From the NCBI GenBank assembly GCA_030512295.1, contig JAULSR010000005.1, forward strand, positions 248,001-312,000: a stretch of 64,000 nucleotides of DNA. Direction: 5' to 3'. Shown here piece by piece: positions 47,859 to 60,519 of this stretch; the stretch's first letter is position 1, and every line of letters begins with the position of its first letter. The stretch comes from Bombardia bombarda. Lineage: Eukaryota; Ascomycota; Sordariomycetes; Sordariales; Lasiosphaeriaceae. A program made the translations under genes and the position numbers. The notes below the pieces were generated by a model that had not been told where the DNA came from, did no database searches, and was given only the letters and a program-made list of their open reading frames with translations.

Positions 47859-50408
47859 GGACGGGAGCCCAGAAGCCTAGGAGCCCAAGCGGACGGTTCA
47901 AGATTTCTGTGGCGTCCAACAGCCAGAACCGTACTTTCAAACATACGTGATCTGTTTACCGCCCTTTTGGGACAATCGCAAAATGTTATGTACTAGACCT
48001 GTCTGGGCATGTCCTTTGTCATTACCTTGCCTTCTGACCTTCTCCGAAGAGTCGCTCAAGTCTGTCTGCTGGCACAGCTGTTTCGAAGACCCAGCAACAA
48101 GCAATCCTAGAACTGGCGGCCGGCATTTCTGGCCTTGATGGAAGGCGCATTCTGCTTCGAAAATTCCTTCTGCCTCGGTGTAGGGGCTGCGTCTGATCGG
48201 TGCTAACGGTATTTTTTAAGTTAACATCACCAGGTCCGATTCCATGAATACCTTATGGTGGTTTGACAATCGTATTTTTGTCTAATCCGGCATTTTTTAC
48301 GTCGCTGTCTTCCAAACGCCGTCTGGTATCCGGATTGGGGTTGATGCCTGGCTGCTATGCACATCATGATAGCTGCCTTGACTATATTCCGTTAGCAACC
48401 TGTTCATTGCCATCACCCAAAGCATGTCGCAACGACAACTGGCACCACGCTAGCTCGAGCTCGACTCGTCACCTTTCTCGACGTCGCATTGCCGTTCTGC
48501 CGATATCCAAGAACACCGATTAGGCACCCTTGAGTCCGACTCAATTGGTTGTGCATTCCCGTCATCATGTCCAAATACCAACTCCATGGTCATTGACAGA
48601 TGAGCCCTTTTAATATGGAATCTTCCGACGGTCAAGATCTCAGCAGCATCTCTTAAGACTCGGCTATTTCTCGTCTCGCTAGCACTTCCTCCTGTTATGT
48701 GCAGCTTGACTGAGGCTCGAATATGAATGGAAGGGGGGGGTTCAGGGCTGTCCAGGACTGGTTAGACACAGTGCTTGATATTGGGCCTGAGAGGAGCTTC
48801 CGTGCTTTACTGCTTTGTACCACAGTACTAGGTTTCGCCGACCGCATGTAATGTTGTGGGACCTCGCTCCCTCCCCACCCCTTGGACAGACCCCTGCCCT
48901 TCCCACCCGTCCCGCAACGCCTCCCTCACAACTCCGCGAGCAAACATGCATCCCTTGCCGAGAAAGTCAAGCCTGGTCGTCCCTACTCTTGTCCAGGTCC
49001 TTGTCGAATTCACGCGCGCGAGATGCTGCCCGCCCTGGACTGGCTCAAGAGAAGATGCCCTGCTCTGTATCTTTTTGCCCGGCTCCTACCCCAGCCAAAG
49101 CTACACTACCTAGGTACCCAGCACACCAGCAGCACCCAGCACCCACCCAGCATCGGCCCCAGCTTTGCATTAATAATGAATCTTGCGAGTTTGTCTGACT
49201 GTCGCATTCGCGGCGTCCTTCTCCCAGCAGTAACTAACCAGCACCTCGTCAGCTCCCCAGAGACATGCACACGGGCTCTGCTGTCTGGCCTGTCTGGCCT
49301 GTCTGGCCATGTATGTGTGCACATACACATCGTCAGCGACCATATGGCACCCCCCTTCGCAAGTTACTAGCTAACCCGTATCTCAATTTTGCCCACAATG
49401 GCCGAAGCCCGCAGATCTCCTCCTCGGTTCTCTCCAGCTCCTTGTAATCTCCTCGTTCTCACACCACTGCCATAGCACGGAGCAACGCCATGGTCGCCCT
49501 CATGCGTGGCCAGGCATTTTAATCTGCTCCGCTCACCCGCTTCGTGAGCCGTTAGAAGCCTCATCTAGCGGCCGCTCACTTGCAGTCAGTCATGTACAAA
49601 AGTACGGATAGGTAGTCAAGATCCCATATGACTACGGGTCTCAGTTGCCTCCTTCCCAGACCGCCTCGCCCTGCCCCCGGTTCTTCTCGTTCTGTTCACC
49701 AGTCAACAGTTACGGCTCTCAGTGCAGAGCCAGGCCGTGGCAGAGGTCACTGTGGAGATAAGCCCCCGATCAAAGGCCGGGAAGCTTATAGCCTGCTTTA
49801 CCAACGTCTGTACGGTGCCATATGCAACGAACCAGCAGCGTGGCTCACCGTTGAGCGCACAGTCTTGTCAGGGCACGGCGGTTAGACTTATGCACATTGA
49901 GAGGAGTACAAAGTACTGTACCTGCACACAGTAACCAGTACCAAAATCAACCACCCCCCGCATCCTGCTACCTTAGTGTAGGTAGTCAGGACGTGCCACT
50001 GGTCATCCTGGTCATGACCAGGGTGTGTAAAGGAGGCTTGTACATTACTGGGCCCTTGCTAACACATGGGGTCATGTTGTAGAACTGGAAGCTTGTCCAG
50101 GAACGCCGAGGAGTAGAAAACAGAACCAAGCCCCACCACCTACGTTCCACGGTAGCACCTGCTCGCTCAGTGCCCATTCCCACCGATATAGATAGATTCT
50201 AAAACATCTAGTCTTCGAGTAAGACTGATTCCTTCTTGTGCCTCTTCTTTTCCCACGCCGCATCTTGACCCATCTCGGGCTAGAAAGAGTCAAACAGACT
50301 ATAAGGTCAGACCTTTTCCTTACCCTGATGCACCACTTCAACATCATCACCTCACGGCCTCACCATTTCACTCTCATGTTGTATCCATCACGCAGAACAG
50401 AAGATTAA

Positions 50409-52475
50409 ATGAACTCAAACATACAGGAAGACGACACCTCACCCCTGGTCGACATTTTTCTTCAGGACCAGCCAGACTCAGACTCAGAGAACAGCAGCAG
50501 CAGCAGCAGCAGCACTGCCACTCCCCTGAAAACATTAAAACGCCTACACATCCACCTCGACATGACAAGCACCCAGTATCTCAGGCCCAGCCCGCATCAC
50601 ATCCACCATCATACCGAGCACATTCACGGGAGCGGGCACTACGCCTCCGCAGACTTGGATTCCTACAGCGCCGTACGTCTACCTGAGCCGCCAACCCTTT
50701 TTTTCTTCCCATTTAGCAAGACAGTGACTTACCGTGTCCGCAGGTCTCTGGGGTGTCTTCGTTTAACTATCCAGTCGCCGCAGATTCGACACTTCTGACC
50801 CCTATCTCAAGTTCGGGAACTCCTCCACTTCAACAAAGATCGTCAACAAAGACAATGCGGGCCTATCACCATTCGCAGGGCGCTGTTTCTGGCGCCCAAG
50901 GCCCCACGCCCCCTAACTCATCAAAAATATACTACAACAGCTATGAGATGAACTCGAACAGTCAGGGTTCCTCCCCCATGACGGTTCAGCCTCATGTAAC
51001 TGAATCGGGCCAGTTTGACATGTCGCCTTATATGGCCCATTCTCCTCCCGGCAGCCACCATCCGTCGTCACCTAAACACGAAATTCCACCCCCAATTGAC
51101 CCATACCTGGGCCATTTTACCGTTTCTGGCGGAAGTGACGCCGAGGTAGCACATCACCCATTCCAGGAGTACCACCACTTTACAAACGTTGAGGTCGACC
51201 CTTCTGGATATCTTGTTAGACAGCAGCAGCAACGGCAGTCTGCACATGTTTCTGTAAGTACATGATGTATTATCCATCGAAAGGGCTGTAATGTATGGGA
51301 AGCTTGTTTTCTCTAACATATTTCAGTACCGGACACAGACAACTCCACGGATCGGTGGGATTGAAGACCTTCGGGACCCAGGGATGCTGCTTGGGAACTA
51401 CCCTTCTCACGCGTCGCTCAGCCCTGGTAGAAGGGCTCAGCCCCGAAAGAAGCCCACGCCGGCGCGAAAAATGGCGCGCACCCCTAAGGCCTCTCCTCGT
51501 CCCGGCGCCTTGGATGAACACAGCATGAGTAACAGCCCGATGGACGGCGAGGACAAAGACGAGCTTACCCTCCGGGACGATGCACCTGATGACGACAAGT
51601 ATATCTTCCAGCTTCGGAAAGAGTTCATTTCTGAGAAAGGCAAGGGGATGTGGGAAGAGATGAAGGCCAAGTACTCTGAAAAGCATCAGGGGAACTGGGA
51701 GAAGGCGGCGCTACAGATGAAAGTCTCTCGCGCAGTTGCCAAGTTTGGCGTGTGGCCCACAAGAGAGGTAAGCACAGCAATAAGTCTGATAGGCTCCAGC
51801 TCCTTGCTACTGGCGCTGCAGATGCTGATATCTTTCCTACTATAGATTGAGAGGCTCAAAGAGGCGCACCGTTACTACGAGGAGAAGCGGTATCAACTTA
51901 TACTTGCTCGCATGAAGGAGAATGGTGGCTGTAAGGTGTGGGATTGGAAGCCACAGCACATCGAGGCCATGCTCGTCAAGCTTGGAGCCGAGGAGCCAAC
52001 CATCGACGAGAAGACGGGTACACGTCGGCGCAAAAACAAGGCTGCTCGACGACAGGCCAACTCGCAAAACGGCGTGCACCACCACCACCCTTCGAGCGTC
52101 ATGAATGACTGGTCGAATGGACTGGGGCTGCACCCTGCATTTCAAGGTCACGCACACCACGTTGTCACAGCTGCCTCTGGTCGCCAAGCATCGTTTGATA
52201 TTCTGAGCGACGAGGCCAGCATCGCGCCGACATTTACTTCGGAGCAAGAGAACGAGTATCTTGACCAGATCTTCAACAAGCCAGCCCGGCCCGAAGGAAG
52301 CTTAAGTCCGGAGCTCATGGAGATCACGTACAACGACGATGACAGGACGGCGCGGCCGCCAACCCGCGATTTGAATAATCACCACAGCGAACGCGTGGCG
52401 CGTCAGGCTTGCGAGCAGCTGATGCAGCAGCAGCAGCACACCCGCCTGCCAGAGCATGCATATGCTTCACAATAA
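50409..52475 (+). CDS. Conserved fungal protein with SANT/Myb-like helical region
   Basis: Four exons (50409-50672, 50744-51253, 51327-51767, 51846-52475) with introns of 71, 73 and 78 nt (GTACGT, GTAAGT and GTAAGC donors) give 614 residues, all joins in frame. The first ATG is used; the ATG at 50562 (MTSTQYLRPS) has good context and may be the real start, dropping 51 Ser-rich residues. The first 340 residues are disordered, rich in His, Ser, Pro and Gln. A basic patch (RRAQPRKKPTPARKMAR, about 293-310) precedes the conserved core from about 348. It reads DKYIFQLRKEFISEKGKGMW, then MKAKYSEKHQGNWEKAALQM, and KENGGCKVWDWKPQHIEAML. This resembles paired SANT/Myb-type helices, so a nuclear DNA- or chromatin-binding role is an inference. 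The gene is clearly real; I cannot name the family with certainty. Confidence 0.85.
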
Positions 52476-52974
52476 AAAAGGGCATCCCAATCTGGTTGGT
52501 TGGGGGACTGGGAGTTGGGGGTTTGGTAATTTCACTTGGCTTATTGACTTGCTGCGAAACAACGACGTTCGAAGTCTAATGCTCACGCAAACTGGGAGTT
52601 GGCATTTCATTTCTTCGCTTGGATTTTCTAGATATCATTCACTGGCGGTTTTGGGCGGTCTCATGACAAGCATTGCTTTGTCTGGTTTTTGTTTCGGTTT
52701 GGATAACCTACGAGAGAGACGGGAATATGGGTGGCACTTTGTTATTTTCAATATTTTGGGGCCTCAGCTATGCACGCATATACATGCACACACACACCTT
52801 ACACGTACACCATCACGACACAGTCAGTTAAAGAAGACAATCGGTGTCGAACTACTATAGCAAAGGAGAAAAATAAAACGTTGTTAACGCATATATGGAC
52901 ATAACGAATATCAATCAGTTAAGAATTTCTCTACGGTGTATTCATGTTCGGATGTAACTAACTTGGCAGAATGT

Positions 52975-52993
52975 CCCCCCCCCCCCCCCCCCC
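52975..52993. repeat. Poly-C tract (C19)
   Basis: A run of about 19 C, followed by T, C6, T and C4, lies in the 3' flank of the SANT-like gene. It is non-coding. Confidence 0.85.
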
Positions 52994-53541
52994 TCCCCCC
53001 TCCCCACCATGGAGTCAACACCTCAACGCCTGCCTAAAACCCTAGATTTAGCGGGAACGGGGATTGTGATGAGGAAGTAAAGACACAAAGATACAACGGG
53101 CGCGGGGTTTTGGGGCGGAATTCCATGACGGAAATCCGCTGTTGGTGTTGTTCAGTCACCGCCTCGTGGACGTGGTGCCCTACTGGTGCTTTGCTCCAAT
53201 GCACTGTGCATCAGTCCAATCAAACCGCCTCCCTCGAGCATCAAGGTAACGCGGTTTAGGTATTCGCTAAGGCACATATCGCTGCTGCCTTTCTGATGGC
53301 ATCGCGTCCATAGCAGCGCACAACACGCATACGAATGAGATACAAGACCTTTTTGGTGTAAGCCGGACAAGGACAAGGGCACATTACGTATGCCCGCGTG
53401 TAGAGTGGTATTGTTTTTCTTCAGATGCAAGCTATCTTTGCCAATCGAGGGCTTGCTTGAAGTAAATAATGTTGCTGCCTGGCCTAGGCACGTAGTGTCC
53501 TCAGTCAAGGGCAAGGTGTTTGCTTCCACGACACCAGCGAT

Positions 53542-53568
53542 GACGACGACGACGACGACGACGACGAC
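53542..53568. repeat. Trinucleotide repeat (GAC)9
   Basis: Nine perfect GAC units in apparently non-coding sequence. The same trinucleotide is expanded within coding exons at 4208-4240 and 60488-60511, where it encodes poly-Asp. Confidence 0.9.
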
Positions 53569-56500
53569 GGAAAAGGACTGACTTGGTTCGTATAGAGAAA
53601 CTAACTATTCGATGCAGCGGGCCTTCTTGGGTTGAGGAGGTAAGAGGGTTAAATGCCCAAACAAGCAGAACCATCAACCAGGTGAATGCCATTGTAGGGA
53701 TGCCGTCGAAGGGGTGCCTTGCCTCGGGTGGACAGGGACAGTACCCACAGGGCAGTTCAGTTTCGCAGTGTAGCCCAAGTATGTACTGAAGTATCTACAA
53801 ATATCCAGGTACTATAGGTAGTGTACCTCATCCTCGCTAGCAGCCGACACTTGCAAACCTGGACAGGGAAACCCACGTCGGGTATGACTCCATTATTTTA
53901 AAGCCAGTAAACTACCATTCCGGGCTGTTAACTTAGTTACTAGGTCTACTGTGTACTGCTATGGAGTCTTCCGACAGTCTTCGGGCGCTCGGATGCATGA
54001 GAACTGAACAAGGTACAGTACCGAGTAACACCCTGGAAATGTTTTGGGCAAAAAGCAGAGGTAGAATCACACAAAACCTCGCCTGCCGGCAACCATACTA
54101 CCTCAAGGTCTTGCCCGAAGTGGTGGGGGCTTGCGAGCGACTGCTAGTATATACAGTACCGTCCTGGCTTCTTCGGTATTCATCACGTTACCTTTGGGGA
54201 GGTCTGTCAAGCAATCATCCGCTGCAGGTTGTGAGTCGCGCCGCTACTGGAAACTTGAAAGAAGGTCCCATCCATGGAAGAATCAGACCCGCCAAGCCCA
54301 CCACCCATCAGTCCAGGTCCCGCGTCCGCGGTGCTCCGCGGCGCCATCTATCCCATCTGGTAGGAGGGCGCTCTGATGAAACGAGGTACCCTGTAGCCAG
54401 TACATACCTACCTAGGTACCTACATTACACTAGCACGCAAAAAGTACAACTACCGATTGCGAGCGGGCAAGATGGAAATGGTGATGAATGAACCCATGTA
54501 TTCCCGTGTCCCTTGGGCCCCACACATCACGGCAAGGATTCCACAGGCGTTTGCTCAAATGGGTGTTGATGAGGGTCCGAGGGTGCCATGTAGCGCATTC
54601 GATGAGCGGGGCTTAGCTTGATACTACAATATAGCCCTGGTTTAATTGTTAGCGCGGTTTTTGGGACAGGGATCTCGGTCAAAACTGCCAAACATAACAA
54701 CACAACGACCGATTTTCTTCAAGTAAAAAAGCATCTACAGAATAGAGTCCTTTCCATTAAGTATGATCGCAAATTCTGCGTGTTGAAATCCGTCTTCTTG
54801 ATGTTTTGAGATGGGAAGTTGAAGTTTTGACCAGGGCCCCTGTTGAAGGATCCGCGCTAACAATTAAACCAGGGCTGTATTGTACTGTGTACTGTGTACA
54901 TAGTTTTCATGTAAGGTGGATCCACCATGGATCCATCATACCATGGAGAGAGCTCGCTCCTTCCTCTCACATCTACATGGGACGGGATCATGGAATAGGA
55001 ATCAGCCCAACATAGATAGCACCTACGTACCTACGCACCCACCGCCGCCCGCCGCCCCTCTCAGAAGTTAAGAACGCGAATGGGCAGCAGCGTCAGCGCA
55101 ATAGGCGGACGATAGGGTCTCGGAATTGCGGCTTGAAGCTAAATCGTCGGGGACACTGGCCACGCACGGCGCGGGAGCCATCTGACTGCTCCCTTGTCCC
55201 CCTGACGGCCTGACCTTTTTGCCCTTGAACCTCTCATCACCTTAAATTAGACTTGTGACAACATCCCGCCACCGGTGCCAGGTCCCATTCGGCGGTCTCT
55301 CCAGGAGGAGAAACCGAATCGCCGCCGTGCGTGAGAAGATGACGATTTTCGCCTAGATTCTTCTTATGTGAGTGAGAAACAAAAACGCGCCAGAGTCGCA
55401 GAATAAGAAAAGAAGAGAAGAAGAATCCGCCGATGTTCTTTCCTCCGACCCAATCTCGTGTCATGCCCAGGACAATTATGACATCCGTGGTTAGTGATTG
55501 TTTTGAACCCAATAATACATCCGCACTTATCCGAGCTAGGCAGGTCCGAGGTGGGACATGATATCGGTTCGTTGCCATCATCGGCGGAAACGGTTTTATC
55601 TCCATTCTCCACCTTGCACCTCATCGTAGTTAACGTGTTGCCCTACACTAGGTAGTTTGCACTAAATCAGATATCACACAACACAGCCACAAGTAGCAAC
55701 CACAGGATTGAAGGAGGCCAGCATCAGCTACATACACAGTAAGGTACTGTGTTATACCAGTATGTACTTGCCTGGGTAAATGCATTGTTCCAGGTTGTTG
55801 CATTGAGCCACGTGCGCGATCCAGTGACTCACTCCTCCATGCAGCCGTCCTTATCTGGGACAGTGATACCACAGTAACCACACAAGAGATGAACACGAGC
55901 AATACATATCGATATATCAGACAAAAGGATAGCACCTACAGGCTATTCGGGTCGCCGCTTTTGCAAGCAGGAGGCGACTGACGACCCGAACTGCGCAGTA
56001 TTGAGCCAGGTGAATCTGTCGCTATGCCAGCCCGGCACCAGCACCAGTCCGACTGCATGTTACAAGGCACCTCGGGGGTGAGGGCAGCGCACTCGCGTTC
56101 GACTGGCCTCCCAAGTGCGCACGCTTGTGTTCGCGAGGCGCTCCTGTTAATGAGCGAGAGAACGAAGAGAAGAGAGAAAGGAATCTGAATCTAAAGAAGA
56201 GGGGGGGGTTTATTACTCTTGGAGATGTGGGCCGTTGTGTATTCGCACCTTCCTCAACCTTTGCCTCCTTCCATCTCTGATGCTGGCTCCTTCCACCGTC
56301 CCGTGGTGCTTCCTTCCCTCACGAGGATGCCTCCTGCCGTCGTAACAAAGTTGAGTTGCTCACGTCCGTGATGTAGTGTGGTGCGTCAAAACGGCAAGTG
56401 CAGTCGCTCTCGTCTCTATGGACTGACTCCCCCGTCCGTAGCGACTGCCCAGCTTGCCTGCACTTCTGCCTATCGCCCCTGTGTCCCTGTAACTAGTGCT

Positions 56501-58479
56501 CCTTGTCCTTTCCCGGTATGCTACAGGAAGACGCATCTGGACTGTGGGGGAAAGTGGCATGACTGTCAGCGACCGACCCAGCAGGCGCTGCACACCATTC
56601 CCGCGACCTAGGAAGTGGCTGACTACCCACCTATAGGACATCAAGCTACCGCTCCGTTTTTATCCTAGATAAGCAGAGTATGCGGGAAGGTCCGGATAAT
56701 AACCCGACTAGATCCGACTATTCATGCACGTGGTACGTACAGTAAGTAACAAGGATGGATAACCATGTTGAGGCAAACGAGATGCGGCGTTGGTTGTGCT
56801 TAGAAACAGGTAGGACCAGAGTAAAATATGACAATACCGAAGCCGCCATTTGTGCCATTTGCGCCAGTCGTTGCTTCCTGTGGAGAATTCATCAAAACAA
56901 GCATTTTGCGCTCTTTGCACACAGTCAGCCAGTGCGTTGGTAACGTAGTGTGCGCCCTACTAGGTAGGTACTTAGTACAACAATCCACAAGTTCCTTTAG
57001 AAGCATAAATGCCCCCATATCCTGTCCGATTCTGACAGATACCAGCCGATTGGGTAGCCCTACGCCTTATGTACTTTGAATTGGAAATGCACAGTCGGGC
57101 CAACAACCTAGAACTAAGGTTTTGTTTAGAGTAGAGCGGGCGGCTGGCTGTAAGCTAGGTAGGTTTCCCGAGTCCCGAAGCAGGGGCGGTTTGGATGTCT
57201 GTTGGCTGTTCTCGGTCGCGATGCAGATGGGCGAAGACTGAACTTCTGGATGGGGACTAATTCCACGACTACGAGGGACTGGGCACCAACAGACAGCCTA
57301 GGCCGGTTAGTGGAATGTAGTATCCATACTGGACCGAGGTTGTGTCTGTAATAAACATTACCATTTGTCAAGCTCAAGTGAGTAAGTAGTCGCGTCTTTT
57401 GCTGGGAGTGGCTTGTGTATGGCAAAGGCTCATGGATACTTATGCATGACGATATGTCAAAGACACACTGCACCTTGGGGCTGTTGCTTGAAAATTAGCA
57501 CTGTATATTGTGTATTGTCACGCAAATTGCTGGAATCATATCGTATGTCTTACTGGTTCGCGACAACTTGGGTGAAAAGGGGGCCAATTGCGCGGCACCA
57601 GCTGATGTGGGAGTTAAAGGGGCTGGAACGAAAAAACCGGAAACGTCGCTTGAATACCTCCAGTTTATTTTATGGAGTTTTATTCGTAAAGCACTGAATT
57701 GGGCCAGAAATGAATGTTGTAGGAATGGAATATGGGTGTTCGGTTTAGTTGTTTGCACTTTGCTTTCAGTTTGGCTGACGATGGCTGGCTGGCTTGTATA
57801 TAAGTCACCGAATCCGATGGGTGGGATCGAATGTGTCTATTCAAAAGGCCATGTCTCAGCGTGGTAAGACATGTTAGAGAGGCTAGTCGAGAGAAGAGAT
57901 TTTACAGCCAAAAATAAGCTCCACTAACAGACAGTACATGCGCTGTGGACGAATCCAGCCAGGCGTACCCGACCGCTACGGATGACATAACGACAGAGCA
58001 ACGAACGCCCTCACCTTCCCTAAAGCGCGCTAGGTAGATACTGAATAAGCCTGGGCCCAGCGCGGCGGGAAGGACAGAAAGCGCACTCGGCATAATGATG
58101 GACCTGCACATTGCAGCGAATCAGCGAGCGGCCGTTAGTGATTCCCATGTGGTTATCTGGTCACTTGTGGAAGTGGCATCATCGCCATCAAATCGTCTCC
58201 CGATCGAGCAGTCTTTTTATCGCATTGCGAACTTTGGGCCTTTCGCATTGAGCCTTGACACAATTGGCAGTCTGGCACTTGAATGCCTGTATCACATGTC
58301 GTCCTTCAGCTTCCGCCACAGGTGATGCCCCTGCCGGCATGGACCGTTGCTCACTGTGGAATGGTGACGGCTCCAGTACCAAATCCAGAGCGCCCTTCTG
58401 CGGCTCCCGCCCCCGCTCTTCTGGTCGCCGTCGCCCTCATCTCGTCTCTCTCGCACCCATACTGACAGTGCCATCGCCC

Positions 58480-60487
58480 ATGCTCTTGTCGTGGTCATGG
58501 CTGCTTACGCTTCTTCTCGTGGTCGTCGCCTCGTGGCCCGGCGCCGAGGCCATGCGACTGGCTCGTGTGGCAGAGCTCCGCCAGGAAACCGTCGACATGT
58601 TTTATCATGGTTATGACAATTACATGCACATCGCCTTCCCCGAAGATGAGGTATGGCTCGCTGTTGCACCGTGCTGCACCAATAAAACCAAGCACCCATG
58701 CTGACCCCCAATCCAACCATTGTAGCTGCGTCCAGTCTCCTGCACGCCGCTGTCCCGAGATTCCCAGAATGCTCGGAACGTGGAACTCAACGACGTGCTC
58801 GGCAATTATTCCCTTACCCTCATAGACAGCCTCTCCACCCTGGCTATCCTCGCCTCTGCCCCGCCCGACGATCGCGGCACTGGCCCAAGGCCCTGAGGGA
58901 TTTTCAAGATGGCGTCGCCGCCCTGGTTGAGCAGTACGGTGACGGCCGCCCCGGTCGCTCAGGCATTGGTCTACGGGGGCGCGGATTCGATGTCGATAGC
59001 AAGGTGCAGGTCTTTGAAACGGTTATCCGTGGCGTTGGCGGCCTGCTCAGCGCCCACTTGTTTGCCGTTGGTGCCTTGCCCATCAATGGCTACCATCCCA
59101 ACCTGCCGGGCGACGACCCTCTGGACCCCCAGCCCGTCCAGTGGCCGAACAAGCTTGAGTACGATGGGCAGCTGCTTCGACTGGCCCTAGATCTGGCCCA
59201 GAGGCTTCTCCCTGCCTTCTATACCAAGACGGGCATGCCGTACCCGCGCGTCAATCTACGTCACGGCATCCCTTTCTACACAAACTCGCCCCTCCACGAT
59301 GCGTCGCCGGGCGTTGGCGCCAAGGACAGACCTCCCGAGATCACGGAGACGTGCAGTGCCGGCGCAGGGTCTCTTGTGCTTGAGTTTACTGTTCTTAGCC
59401 GCCTCACTGGCGACCCGCGCTTCGAGCAGCTTGCCAAACGAGCCTTTTGGGCTGTCTGGTATCGGAAGAGCCAGATCGGCCTCATTGGGGCGGGCGTTGA
59501 TGCAGAACAAGGTCACTGGATAGGGGCCTTCTCTGTGATTGGCGCCGGGGCTGACAGCTTCTTTGAGTATGCTCTGAAGTCACACATCTTGCTCTCTGGC
59601 CATGAGCTTCCCAACCGCACGGCACTTTCGCCAACCCCTGGAGCCATGGACCCCAACACGCTCTTTACTCCCTTGAGCGACCTCGAGAATTCACCAGACG
59701 CATTCTTGGAGGCCTGGCATCACGCGCATGCCGCCATAAAACGCCATCTCTATAGTGAGCGGGACCACCCGCACTATGAAAATGTCAACCTATGGACTGG
59801 CTCACTGGCTACTAACTGGGTTGACAGTCTCGGCGCATACTACGCAGGGCTTCTCGTCCTTGCTGGCGAAGTAGATGAAGCTATCGAAACCAATCTTCTA
59901 TATACGGCAATATGGACTCGGTATTCGGCCCTGCCTGAGAGATATTCAATCAGGGATAGAACCGTCGAAGGCGGTCTCGGTTGGTGGCCTCTACGACCCG
60001 AGTTCATCGAGTCGACCTACCATTTGTATCGCGCTACCAAGGACCCATGGTATCTATATGTTGGCGAGATGGTGCTTCGCGACATCACAAGGCGGTGCTG
60101 GACGCCATGCGGGTGGGCGGGTCTGCAGAATGTCCTGGATGGCGAAAAGAGCGACCGCATGGAGAGTTTCTTTCTGGGTGAGACTGCGAAGTACATGTAT
60201 CTTTTGTTTGACGACAAACATCCCCTGAACAGTCTTGATGCGGCCTATGTCTTTACCACAGAGGGTCATCCCCTTATTATCCCCAAGACAAAGGGAAAAG
60301 CTGGGCCTCGCCATCGCATGTCTGATCGCACAGATCTGACAGTGTACTATGACGAGAGCTTCACCCATTCGTGCCCGGCCCCCCGACTACCACTCCCATG
60401 ACAGGTTCTACTACTGCTGCTAGAGAAGATATATTTCATGCTGCTCGGTTGCTCGACCTGCATCTAATATCCGATTCTCATTATAAC

Positions 60488-60519
<32 letters not shown>

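Larger units (their letters stand above)
37948..50408. other. 12.5 kb gene-poor tract with many simple repeats
   Basis: No coding region is supportable over 12.5 kb. Open frames such as 42810-43367 (-), 44407-45036 (-) and 47231-47698 (-) are low-complexity or overlap others and have no family features. What is visible: (TG)n at 38209-38237, a GGTGAAC repeat at 38720-38746, a 16-bp minisatellite at 43035-43110, an 11-bp repeat at 45213-45249, and an inverted repeat at 47233-47386. There is also a C18 run at 47841-47858, and many TACCTAGGTA- and TACACAGTA-type words. Non-coding transcripts cannot be excluded. Confidence 0.5.
52476..58479. other. 6 kb gene-free region
   Basis: No gene supported. 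It contains a C19 run at 52975-52993, (GAC)9 at 53542-53568, the palindrome cluster around 54404-54423, and two overlapping palindromes centred on GGATCC at 54916-54940. There is also a 9-bp perfect inverted repeat at 55946-55954 and 55982-55990. The longest ATG frame, 53961-54491, runs through the TACCTAGGTA palindrome and has no motif. Confidence 0.5.

Noticed and set aside
53961..54491. 176-residue plus-strand frame starting with ATG
   Set aside because: Runs through the TACCTAGGTA palindrome cluster, shows no family features and no plausible partner exons.
60339..60403. Intron explaining the second break in the mannosidase
   Set aside because: A GTGTAC-to-CAG intron of about 65 nt is possible in size but leads into the third, wrong frame; a missing C restores the right one.
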